Assembly (NCBI GenBank): GCA_002336815.1
Contig: DDEU01000071.1
Coordinates: 1 to 23,556 of the forward strand
DNA length: 23,556 nucleotides
Source of the DNA: Chitinophagaceae bacterium UBA1946
GTDB lineage: Bacteria; Bacteroidota; Bacteroidia; Chitinophagales; Chitinophagaceae
Direction of reading: 5' to 3'
Positions 15,245 through 22,335 of this stretch are shown in pieces. Position 1 is the stretch's first letter. Each line of letters starts with the position of its first letter. The notes under the pieces are model-generated. The model worked only from the letters and a program-made list of their open reading frames with translations. It was not told the DNA's origin and did no database searches. The position numbers were made by a program, and so were the translations under genes.

Positions 15245-16477
15245 ATGGCTAAAATTAAAGTTGCAAATCCGGTGGTAGAGCTGGACGGCGATGAGATGAC
15301 GAGGATCATCTGGAAGTTTATTAAAGACAAGCTGATCGTTCCTTACCTGGAACTGGATATTAAATATTATGACCTTGGTATGGAATACCGGGATGAAACG
15401 AACGACCAGGTTACGATAGACGCCGCCAATGCCATCAAAGAAGTTGGCGTAGGTATCAAGTGTGCCACCATTACACCTGATGAAGCCAGGGTAAAAGAAT
15501 TCAACCTGAAACAAATGTGGAAATCACCCAATGGTACAATCAGGAATATCCTGGACGGTACTGTTTTTCGTGAACCCATTGTAATGCAGAATGTACCAAG
15601 ACTGGTAACCAACTGGACGGCACCGATCATTGTTGGCCGTCATGCTTTTGGAGACCAGTACAGGGCAACCGATACCGTGATCAAAGGAAAAGGAAAACTC
15701 ACCATGACCTTTACCCCGGAGGGCGGCGGCGAAGCACAAACCTTTGAAGTGTACAACTACAAAGGCGATGGCGTTGCAATGTGCATGTACAATACTGATG
15801 AAAGTATTTATGGTTTTGCAAGAAGCTGTTTCAATATGGCGCTTACCAAAAAATGGCCTTTATACCTTTCTACAAAAAATACCATTCTTAAAAAATACGA
15901 TGGCCGTTTCAAAGATATCTTTGAAGAAGTGTACCAGGGTGAATTTAAAGCCCAGTTTGATGCTGCCGGTATTGTGTACGAACACCGCCTGATCGATGAT
16001 ATGGTTGCCAGTGCATTAAAATGGAATGGCAATTTCGTATGGGCTTGTAAAAACTATGATGGAGATGTACAAAGCGATACGGTAGCGCAGGGCTTCGGGT
16101 CACTTGGGTTGATGACCTCTGTACTGGTTACTCCTGACGGGAAAACACTGGAAGCAGAAGCTGCACATGGCACCGTAACCCGCCACTACAGGGATCACCA
16201 GAAAGGCAAACCAACTTCCACCAACCCCATCGCTTCTATTTTTGCCTGGACGAGGGGATTGGAATTCCGGGGTAAATTAGATGGCAACAAAGAACTGATC
16301 GATTTTTGCCAGGCACTGGAAGCAGTTTGTATCGAAACGGTTGAAAGTGGTAAGATGACAAAGGACCTGGCGGTTTGTATCCACGGCAATAAAGTAAATC
16401 ACGGTGAACATTACCTGTACACCGAAGAATTCTTAGATGCAATTGATGAGAACCTGAAAAAGAAAATGGGACTGTAA
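15245..16477 (+). CDS. icd: NADP-dependent isocitrate dehydrogenase, eukaryote-like type II
   Basis: A 410-residue enzyme of the subfamily that includes human IDH1/IDH2, distinct from the E. coli type encoded at 6871. It converts isocitrate to 2-oxoglutarate. Seen: VELDGDEMTRIIW (11-23), KSPNGTIRNILDGTVFREPI (93-112), IIVGRHAFGDQYRATD (128-143) with R132 at the same number as human IDH1, STKNTILKKYDGRFKD, HRLIDDMVASALKWNGNFVW with the metal-binding aspartates, NYDGDVQSDTVAQGFGSLG, the NADP-binding AAHGTVTRHYR, and TSTNPIASIFAWTRGL. The RH pair in the last but one block is the usual NADP 2'-phosphate contact, so NADP use is well supported. The gene is apparently monocistronic and ends at a long hairpin. 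Confidence 0.96.
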   Translation: MAKIKVANPVVELDGDEMTRIIWKFIKDKLIVPYLELDIKYYDLGMEYRDETNDQVTIDAANAIKEVGVGIKCATITPDEARVKEFNLKQMWKSPNGTIRNILDGTVFREPIVMQNVPRLVTNWTAPIIVGRHAFGDQYRATDTVIKGKGKLTMTFTPEGGGEAQTFEVYNYKGDGVAMCMYNTDESIYGFARSCFNMALTKKWPLYLSTKNTILKKYDGRFKDIFEEVYQGEFKAQFDAAGIVYEHRLIDDMVASALKWNGNFVWACKNYDGDVQSDTVAQGFGSLGLMTSVLVTPDGKTLEAEAAHGTVTRHYRDHQKGKPTSTNPIASIFAWTRGLEFRGKLDGNKELIDFCQALEAVCIETVESGKMTKDLAVCIHGNKVNHGEHYLYTEEFLDAIDENLKKKMGL

Positions 16478-16495
16478 TATTTTTTAAAGCGATTA

Positions 16496-16541
16496 CCGAT
16501 ACCAAAACACCCTGCAGCATTGCAGGGTGTTTTGGTATCGG
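16496..16541. terminator. 21-bp perfect hairpin between converging genes
   Basis: ccgataccaaaacaccctgca (arm 16496-16516, 21 bp) pairs exactly with 16521-16541 around a 4-base loop (gcat). It lies between the stops of the second icd and the converging barrel gene. The usual T run after the stem is missing on both strands, though A/T runs lie inside the arms. It is probably a bidirectional terminator or 3'-end stabiliser. Confidence 0.7.
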
Positions 16542-16575
16542 CGTTTCAGAGGAAAATTTATTTTAAATATTTGTG

Positions 16576-17481
16576 CTAAGCTTTCTTTTTCTTTTTTATC
16601 TGGAATACTCTTGACAGGTTAAAGCCAAACCTAATCTCTGCTTTATCCCAGCGGTTGCTAGTTTCCGTTATGAAAGCCCTTTCATTCATGCCGGTTGAAT
16701 TAGAGAAATGCAGTTGGAATACATGACCCCCGGTTTCAATATCAATACCAACAGAAAGCGGATCATACGTTACACCTTTTTCCAAACCGGTAATGCGCCG
16801 AAAATAATCGAAGGTGAATGCCATTCGTTTAGAGAATTTTATTCTTCCACCTACCCCTAGAGAATACACATCGTTGGATTGTGATTGCAGCATCACCAGG
16901 TTATTGTGTACCATGGTTGGCGTAACCTGCAGCGAAATTGCTTCGCTGAATTTTCGTCCAATGATGGTTTGAAAATAATAAGCGATCCTGGATGTGTTGT
17001 AGTTTTTGATCGTTGTATCTGTAAAGGGACTTGTATTGTACGTCATGCCGGCTACCATTGCAATGGTTACAGGAAAACTGCCACTGCCTGTGGCCTGCCG
17101 GATGGGTGCAAATTTGATAAAGCCATCCAGTTCTTTTTTATAAGTGCTTCGGCCAAAACCAAACATGAGGTTTTGTAGAATGCCAAAATCAAAAGCCATC
17201 CGCATACTGGCCTGGTCAAGACCAAACAGGTTGCTATACCCTTTATCGATCTGTCCAAAACGGTGAAGTATCCTGAAGTCCATGGTACCCGGCGAAAGAA
17301 ACTCCATTGAATGGCCATTGACCACCCTGGTAGCCTTAAAGGCATTGGTCACCCTTTCTTTTGCTGGTTTTTCTTTTCCCAATAAAGAGAGCAGGTCGCC
17401 AGTTTGCTGTGCCCGGGCGGTACTGGCAGTGAAGCATAGCCCGGATAATGCCAGGCTGCTGTAAAGAATGTATTTTTTCAT
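16576..17481 (-). CDS. DUF5777 family outer-membrane beta-barrel protein
   Basis: A 301-residue protein with a signal peptide (likely cleavage after ARA, residue 24). The mature part shows alternating amphipathic strands with aromatic ends, and features I associate with the DUF5777 barrel family: VTNAFKATRVVNGHSME (43-59), FLSPGTMDFRILHRFG, LFGLDQASMRMAFDFGI, LMFGFGRSTYKKELDGFIKF and a C-terminal strand set including VFQLHFSNSTGMNERAF and AEIRFGFNLSRVF. It is thus predicted in the outer membrane; the ligand or function is unknown. It is the last gene of the five-gene minus-strand unit, 27 bp after the YceI gene. The Lys-rich end (IKKKKKA) is unusual for a BAM-type C-terminus, which normally ends in an aromatic residue. 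Confidence 0.8.
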   Translation of the reverse strand: MKKYILYSSLALSGLCFTASTARAQQTGDLLSLLGKEKPAKERVTNAFKATRVVNGHSMEFLSPGTMDFRILHRFGQIDKGYSNLFGLDQASMRMAFDFGILQNLMFGFGRSTYKKELDGFIKFAPIRQATGSGSFPVTIAMVAGMTYNTSPFTDTTIKNYNTSRIAYYFQTIIGRKFSEAISLQVTPTMVHNNLVMLQSQSNDVYSLGVGGRIKFSKRMAFTFDYFRRITGLEKGVTYDPLSVGIDIETGGHVFQLHFSNSTGMNERAFITETSNRWDKAEIRFGFNLSRVFQIKKKKKA

Positions 17482-17508
17482 TAGATAATATTGAATGGGT
17501 TGTAAAGT

Positions 17509-18066
17509 TTATTTGAGGGGTTCAAGTGAACAATCCACTTTTATTTTTGCCGTCTTAGCAACCTTGTCTGCCACCAGCTCAGGAATGGTTATTTTATAAT
17601 CTATGAACAGTACTTCAAAGTCGGCGACTGCATTGATTTTGCCTGCTTTAACGGTGATCTTTCCGTCAGCTTCTACGTCTTTTGTTTCGCCATGCATGGT
17701 AAGTTTACCTTTTACTTTTACGGGGTACACTCCATCCTTTGTATAATTTACTGTGGCATTGTTGCTGATGGTTCCCTTGAATTCTGCTTTGGGGTATTTA
17801 CCGCTTTCTACATAGTTCTCGTTAAAGTGTTCCATCATTAATGCCCTGTCAAATTCAAAGCTTTTCATCAGCACAGCAAATTGCAAAGCGCCGGCTTTTG
17901 TGTCGAGTACACAAACCACACTCTTATTTACAGCATCAATATTTTCAGGCGATTTTGGTACGGTGGCATCAAATATAATTTTACCTGTTTTGGTAAATTG
18001 TTTGTCCTGCGCTTTAACGGTATTGATTGCGGCGAAAGCAGCCATCATAAAAAATAGTTTTTTCAT
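17509..18066 (-). CDS. YceI family periplasmic protein
   Basis: A 185-residue protein with a signal peptide (cleavage likely after VKA, residue 19) and a single YceI lipocalin-like barrel. Seen: the early strand FTKTGKIIFDATVP, FEFDRALMMEHFNENYVESG and KYPKAEFKG (the family's hallmark HFNENY..S.KYP.A.F.G block), VKVKGKLTMHGETKDVE and a closing VDCSLEPL strand. Known YceI proteins bind long isoprenoid chains such as polyprenyl quinone precursors, and some are linked to electron transport; that this one does so is inference. The gene is 28 bp downstream of the OB-fold gene and 27 bp upstream of the barrel gene, clearly in the same transcription unit. Confidence 0.88.
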   Translation of the reverse strand: MKKLFFMMAAFAAINTVKAQDKQFTKTGKIIFDATVPKSPENIDAVNKSVVCVLDTKAGALQFAVLMKSFEFDRALMMEHFNENYVESGKYPKAEFKGTISNNATVNYTKDGVYPVKVKGKLTMHGETKDVEADGKITVKAGKINAVADFEVLFIDYKITIPELVADKVAKTAKIKVDCSLEPLK

Positions 18067-18094
18067 TTTTTTTACGTTTTAATTGGTGAGGGAG

Positions 18095-18553
18095 TTATTT
18101 AGCGGGTTCAATTACACAGCGGTTTAAAATAACATCAGCACCAAGCCCCATTTCATCTGCATTATAACCGGTGCAGATGCCTTTTATACCGATGGTTGAA
18201 TTACTTTGTATTGTTGCAGCTTGTGATGATTCGGTACTGTCGATGCTGCATCGTACAGACGACATGGATTCGTTATCGCCAAGTACAATTGTATAAAAGC
18301 CTTTTTCGTCTTTGTCAATTTTTTTTACTGTACCAAACACCGCAACTGCCTTTCCGGAATAGGCAGTCATTGCTTTTTTTTCATCATTGGCAAATTGAGT
18401 GATGATGTCAGCTGATTTTAAATTAGCAGTTGCTTCTACGTCATGGAGATTTTTGTTTTTCCTGTTGAACTCCCTGTACCCATATAAGCTGGCTGCTGCT
18501 GCAATCACTGTTACTATTAAAAAAATGCGTTTTAGATTGATTCTTTTTTTCAT
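18095..18553 (-). CDS. tRNA_anti-like OB-fold membrane-anchored protein
   Basis: A 152-residue protein with an uncleaved-looking N-terminal membrane anchor (about 9-25, RIFLIVTVIAAAASLYGY) and an OB-fold of the tRNA_anti-like group found in Bacteroidota envelope proteins. Seen: SADIITQFANDEKKAMTAYS (47-66), then the barrel strands GKAVAVFGTVKKIDKDE, GFYTIVLGDN, SSVRCSID, and the closing STIGIKGICTGYNADEMGLG and ADVILNRCVI. The AY.GK...V.G.V..I pattern is typical. These OB-folds are thought to bind proteins or ligands in the periplasm; no tRNA role is implied. It sits 11 bp after the cytochrome gene and 28 bp before the YceI gene. Confidence 0.78.
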   Translation of the reverse strand: MKKRINLKRIFLIVTVIAAAASLYGYREFNRKNKNLHDVEATANLKSADIITQFANDEKKAMTAYSGKAVAVFGTVKKIDKDEKGFYTIVLGDNESMSSVRCSIDSTESSQAATIQSNSTIGIKGICTGYNADEMGLGADVILNRCVIEPAK

Positions 18554-18564
18554 TTGTATTTTTT

Positions 18565-18951
18565 TTAATTGTTAGCACTGCCGGCATCAATCCATTTTCT
18601 TATTTTGGCGATAGCGCAATCATCCATTTTAGCTTCGCCTTCCGGCATGGGAGAATAGCCGGATTCATGGTTGATGGTACCATATAGCTGCCCATTTACT
18701 GCAAGTGCTTTGTCTGCTGCATGGGTACCCATCGCTATGCCGCCGCTGGGTCTGCTGCCACTGTGGCAACTATAACATTTTTGTTCGAGTAAAGGCCGAA
18801 CGGTGGTGCTGTACGAGATGGTGCTCATCGTATCACAACTGCTGCTTCCATGATTGTAAAGGATATCAGCCTTGTCATAATAACAAGAAAAAAGAAAGGT
18901 TGATACGATTGTTATACAGGTGATAACTGCAATTATTTTTTTCATTTTCAT
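18565..18951 (-). CDS. c-type cytochrome-like lipoprotein
   Basis: A 128-residue lipoprotein. Seen: a hydrophobic leader ending LFSC (lipid-attached Cys23), then a small cytochrome c-like domain with TVRPLLEQKCYSCH (canonical CXXCH at 59-63) and a possible distal ligand Met102 in SPMPEG, followed by the terminal helix CAIAKIRKWIDAGSANN. This is the minimal haem c fold seen in many Bacteroidota and Planctomycetes secreted proteins. The frame is open to 18978, but the start at 18951 (or 18945) leaves a standard short n-region. The C-terminal helix resembles that of the repeat protein encoded just upstream (IxxWIxAG), so the two probably share ancestry in this domain. It is 11 bp from the next gene. 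Confidence 0.85.
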   Translation of the reverse strand: MKMKKIIAVITCITIVSTFLFSCYYDKADILYNHGSSSCDTMSTISYSTTVRPLLEQKCYSCHSGSRPSGGIAMGTHAADKALAVNGQLYGTINHESGYSPMPEGEAKMDDCAIAKIRKWIDAGSANN

Positions 18952-19031
18952 TTTTTTTAGTAACGAAATTTCTTTCAAAGTATCTCCGGCTGTTGATTAT
19001 ATCAGCAACCGGAGGATAGTATGTTTTATAT

Positions 19032-21071
19032 TTAGTCTGTGTACTTGTGGCCAGCATTTATCCAGTTGGTAATCGCCAGTTTTTCAGCCGCTGTTAATGG
19101 GGCCTGCGGATTGATTGGCATAGTTACCAGTGTCCCGGTTATACATGCGCCGTTGATCTGGCTCCATTTAGTAACAATGCTGCAGTCGTTGTCGAAATTG
19201 TAGCCAGCTTTATTGCCGCCGTTCATGTGGCAGCCAGTGCCATTGCTGCATCTTGTGGTGATCAGATTACGAACGGCTGTAAATGTTGGGCCTTTCGGTG
19301 CAACCCCTACTGTTACAGCCTGCGTTCTTATACAGCCATTGACATCTCTCACACCAATAGAATAGTTGCCTGCGGCAAGGCTGGCAAACAAGTTGCTGGT
19401 TTGATAAGTGCCACCATTATTATTGTAAGTAAAACCGGTAGAGCCGGTGGCGGCAACCGTAATACTGCCATTGTTGGCGGGTGTTACACAGGGCACCGCA
19501 TTGACAATTGTTGGGGTAATGCTGATGGTTATACTGCTGCAGGGGCTGGTGGCAACCAGCGTAACAGCTTTGGCTCCGGTACAGCCATTGGCGTTTTTGG
19601 CTGTAATGGTATAGGTCCCGGCCGCAAGGTTGCTGAATGAGCCACTTGTTTGATAAGCACCATTATTAATGCTGTAGGTAAAACCTGAACCGCCTGTTGC
19701 TGTTGCTGTGATAGAACCATTCGATAAACCGGTTCCGGGATTTACCTGTGTGGTTGAAACAACTACTGTAACACCAGTACAGGGATTAACTGCAGTTAAT
19801 GTTACTGATTTTGTGCCCAGGCAACCATTGGAGTTTTTAGCTGTAATGGTATAAGCACCAGCTGCAAGATTGCTGAATGTGCCACTGGTTTGGAAAGTTC
19901 CATTATTGATGCTGTAAGTAAAACCTGAGCCGCCGGTTGCGGCAGCAGTAATTGAACCATTTGAAGCCCCGGTTGACGGATTCACCTGGGTTGTACTAAC
20001 AGTAACCGTTACCCCGGCACATGGATTGGTTGAGCCCAGCGCTACTACTTTGCTGCCGGTACAACCATTGGAGTTTTTAGCTGTAATAGTATAATTGCCA
20101 GTGGCCAGGTTATTAAAAGTGCCGCTTGTTTGAAAAGTGGTGCCATTGATACTATAAGTAAAGCCAGTGCCGCCTGTAGCTGTGGCTGTGATAGAACCAT
20201 TGGTTTGGCCTGCGGCTGGGTTTACCTGCGTAGTAGTGATGGCAACTGTTACACCGGCACATGGGTTAGTAGCAGCCAATGATACCGCAAGTGCACCGGT
20301 ACATCCATTGGAGTTTTTAGCCGTTATGGTGTAATTGCCTGCCGCAAGATTACTGAATGTGCCGCTTGATTGATAAGCGCCATTATTGATACTGTATGTA
20401 AAACCACTTCCACCAGTTGCTGTTGCGGTGATAGACCCATTGGATTGATTTAATGAAGGCTGAATTTTAGTGGTAGTAACAGCAACGGTTACCCCGGCAC
20501 ATGGATTGGTGGCCCCCAGTATAACCTGTTTTGTACCAAGGCATCCATTCGAGTTTTTGGCGGTGATGTTATAAGTGCCGGTAGCAAGATTATTGAATGT
20601 GCCACTGGTTTGAAAAGCCCCGCCGTTAATACTGTAGGTAAAGCCTTGCCCGCCAGTTGCAGTTGCACTAATAGAGCCATTGGATTGATTTTGTGTTGCA
20701 TCCTGTTTGGTAGTGGTAATGTTGATTGTAACTCCGGCGCATGGGTCATAAGAGCCAATGGTAATGGATACAGAATCTTTGCAGCCGGCTGAATTTCTTC
20801 CATATACGGTATAAGTTTGGAATGGTACAAGCCCGGCAAAATAACCCGTATCCTGGTAATGATAATTATCCAGGCTGTATTCAAAATCACGGCCACCGGT
20901 CGCGGAGGCTGTGATGGTTCCTGTGTTGTGATTGAGTAAAGCATCAGTCTTCGTTGCTGTTACTTTAAAGTGTATATCTGCGCAGGTAATAACAGGCTGG
21001 TGCCTGCAACTGAAAATGATGGCAACAATTGCCATAACAAGAGTGGCTGGAAGCAGTAATCTCTTCATCAT
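19032..21071 (-). CDS. SprB-repeat lipoprotein with C-terminal cytochrome c-like domain
   Basis: A 679-residue predicted lipoprotein; leader ends IFSC (Cys22). Residues 30-592 are seven SprB-like repeats of about 80 residues, starting at C30, C111, C191, C271, C351, C431 and C511. Each has NGSITATATGGxGFTYSINNG, then TSGTFxNLAAGxYTITAKNS and NGC, so each repeat carries two Cys. Repeats 2-6 are nearly identical. The tail (593-679) resembles the small cytochrome c-like domain of the next gene: ITTRCSNGTGCHMNGG, a possible distal Met in TMPINPQAP, and the helix EKLAITNWINAGHK. The haem motif is CX5CH instead of CXXCH, plus two further Cys. SprB repeats occur in surface adhesins of gliding Bacteroidota; no sorting domain is present. 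First gene of a five-gene unit. Confidence 0.85.
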   Translation of the reverse strand: MMKRLLLPATLVMAIVAIIFSCRHQPVITCADIHFKVTATKTDALLNHNTGTITASATGGRDFEYSLDNYHYQDTGYFAGLVPFQTYTVYGRNSAGCKDSVSITIGSYDPCAGVTINITTTKQDATQNQSNGSISATATGGQGFTYSINGGAFQTSGTFNNLATGTYNITAKNSNGCLGTKQVILGATNPCAGVTVAVTTTKIQPSLNQSNGSITATATGGSGFTYSINNGAYQSSGTFSNLAAGNYTITAKNSNGCTGALAVSLAATNPCAGVTVAITTTQVNPAAGQTNGSITATATGGTGFTYSINGTTFQTSGTFNNLATGNYTITAKNSNGCTGSKVVALGSTNPCAGVTVTVSTTQVNPSTGASNGSITAAATGGSGFTYSINNGTFQTSGTFSNLAAGAYTITAKNSNGCLGTKSVTLTAVNPCTGVTVVVSTTQVNPGTGLSNGSITATATGGSGFTYSINNGAYQTSGSFSNLAAGTYTITAKNANGCTGAKAVTLVATSPCSSITISITPTIVNAVPCVTPANNGSITVAATGSTGFTYNNNGGTYQTSNLFASLAAGNYSIGVRDVNGCIRTQAVTVGVAPKGPTFTAVRNLITTRCSNGTGCHMNGGNKAGYNFDNDCSIVTKWSQINGACITGTLVTMPINPQAPLTAAEKLAITNWINAGHKYTD
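19542..20741 (-). repeat. five tandem 240-bp coding repeats
   Basis: Units at 20741-20502, 20501-20262, 20261-20022, 20021-19782 and 19781-19542 encode SprB-like repeats 2-6. They are in frame, exactly 240 bp each, and highly similar at DNA level (for example the accccggcacatggattgg block recurs at 240-bp or 480-bp steps). Flanking repeats 1 and 7 are more divergent. Copy number could change by recombination. Confidence 0.9.
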
Positions 21072-21241
21072 CGGAATGGAGTTTAAAATGGTTATTAAAT
21101 GGTTCTGAAAAGTGACTTTTTGCTTGCTGGAAAAAGTGCATCAGGATGACAAAGCATAATAATTCCATTGCATAAAAGGATTGCGCTTTTACACTTAAGA
21201 ATCTTCCCGATAGTATACGGTTTTGCAGGCATAAGTTAGTT

Positions 21242-21263
21242 TGCCCTGAACATGTTCATGGCA
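21242..21263. promoter_or_regulatory. 22-bp near-perfect palindrome upstream of the cytochrome operon
   Basis: tgccctgaaca/tgttcatggca is palindromic at 10 of 11 pairs, with a perfect 12-bp core tgaacatgttca (21247-21258). It lies 171 bp before the first gene of the operon and 67 bp beyond the stop of the upstream gene. An operator for a dimeric regulator is possible; none can be named. The rest of the 258-bp gap (21072-21329) shows no gene. Confidence 0.4.
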
Positions 21264-21329
21264 GGCAATACATGCTTATGCATACTGAGTAAACAGTAAA
21301 CTCAATTAATAGAAATGCTGGAAAATGAA

Positions 21330-21710
21330 TTAACTAAAACGGGGTGGTTGTATTGGTATATTAAGGTAAACAGGTTCAGTATCCTGGTATGTAAAATGAC
21401 TGTTTTTCTCTTTGGTTTCGGTACTGAAAGAACGCTCTATTGATTGCTGTTCTGATTGTGAAGTATAAAAAATAAAATTGCAGGAATGTATTTGCTTAAA
21501 TGGAAGTTTGCTATCCTGCTCATCATCTGTATGTGTACCATCCTCAGTACAGTAGTGCATTATAAGAAAATCACCAAAGCAAAGCCGGTGATCTGCATCA
21601 TGATGTTGTTTGTAATGAAGGAGTAGTTGATTAATATTTAGTAACTGGCCAATTTCAGTAGTGCCTAAAATATATATGCAGATAAACGATATGGATAGTA
21701 GGTTCTTCAT
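21330..21710 (-). CDS. hypothetical His-rich small secreted or membrane-anchored protein
   Basis: A 126-residue protein of a family I recognise only as a Bacteroidota hypothetical, with no assigned function. Seen: a hydrophobic N-terminus (about 3-18, ISFICIYILG), then LLLHYKQHHDADHRLCFGDF, LIMHYCTEDGTHTDDEQD and SKLPFKQIHSC. The HY..H...D..L.F.DFL.MHY....D.D...KLPFK pattern recurs in related small proteins, in my recollection often near metal-handling genes; I cannot verify that here. The C-terminal third (about 85-126) is polar with no clear fold. Seven or more His plus acidic runs suggest possible metal binding. It is on the same strand as, and 258 bp upstream of, the cytochrome operon. 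Confidence 0.6.
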   Translation of the reverse strand: MKNLLSISFICIYILGTTEIGQLLNINQLLLHYKQHHDADHRLCFGDFLIMHYCTEDGTHTDDEQDSKLPFKQIHSCNFIFYTSQSEQQSIERSFSTETKEKNSHFTYQDTEPVYLNIPIQPPRFS

Positions 21711-21864
21711 TGGTCATTGGCACTTAGCCAAAAACCATGCCACCGGAAAATATTGTGGATATCTTAATGTGTATTTTTATTTAATAAATCATTTTTGTAA
21801 TAGGATTGTTTTTAAGGACAATGATCTGTGCATACATCAATGCTTTTTGTCTTTTTCCAAAAGA

Positions 21865-21890
21865 AAAATTCCCTGTTACCAGGGAATTTT
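21865..21890 (-). terminator. rho-independent terminator after the TonB-domain/small membrane protein unit
   Basis: aaaattccctg (21865-21875) and cagggaatttt (21880-21890) form an 11-bp perfect stem with a 4-base loop. On the minus strand the stem is followed by ttcttttgg, giving a T-rich end. It lies 57 bp beyond the stop of the 113-residue gene. Confidence 0.8.
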
Positions 21891-21947
21891 ATCAACGCCA
21901 AACTCACCAGCGTTGATGCGTTTGGCTTTTACTGCATTTTAATAGCC

Positions 21948-22289
21948 TTATCTTAAAATAAGTATCAGCAATAAAATGCCGATAATGATAGCACCAACAG
22001 AAACATACACTCCGCTGCTGAGGCTTTTGGCTTCTTTTTTCATGCCGTTCAGTTCTTTTCTTAGTTCCTTTTTTTCTGCTGAGCTGAGGTTTGTTTTATC
22101 CATTGCCTGGATCTCATTTACCCTAACCATAATACGGGTAAGTGTTTGAGCATCCTGTGCACTGTCTCCGGGCACAGTCGAATAATGGGTTGCTGCAGCA
22201 GGGGCATTCAGCGCTGTTGATTGAGTTGGTAATGCAATAGCAAACACTAGCGCTATCACAATTGCTTTTAAAAAATTTGCAGGTTTCAT
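21948..22289 (-). CDS. hypothetical small envelope protein with C-terminal membrane helix
   Basis: A 113-residue protein. Seen: an N-terminal signal-like hydrophobic stretch (about 8-25), a polar linker with THYSTVPGDSAQDAQ, a charged helical segment RIMVRVNEIQAMDKTNLSSAEKKELRKELNGMKKEAKS (about 52-89, described by its ends RIMVRVNE and MKKEAKS) and a C-terminal membrane helix VYVSVGAIIIGILLLILIL (94-112). I know this layout (NEI..MDK..LS..EKK.LRKE...K followed by a short hydrophobic tail) from Bacteroidota hypotheticals of unknown role. It is 46 bp downstream of the TonB-domain gene and probably co-transcribed with it. Confidence 0.7.
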   Translation of the reverse strand: MKPANFLKAIVIALVFAIALPTQSTALNAPAAATHYSTVPGDSAQDAQTLTRIMVRVNEIQAMDKTNLSSAEKKELRKELNGMKKEAKSLSSGVYVSVGAIIIGILLLILILR

Positions 22290-22335
22290 TTTTGAGATTT
22301 TTAATGATGAATGATGAAGAGATGCTTATTTAGTT

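Noticed and set aside
16496..16541. Long hairpin as the end of an insertion sequence
   Set aside because: No transposase, no second inverted end and no target duplication nearby; position between converging stops fits a terminator.
19227..19640. 137-codon plus-strand open frame within the repeat gene
   Set aside because: It is antisense to the repeat-protein gene, whose composition keeps the opposite frame open. The translation has no recognisable domain.
19542..20741. 240-bp periodic pattern as a CRISPR or other array
   Set aside because: The units are contiguous, in frame and translate to SprB-like domains; there are no spacers.
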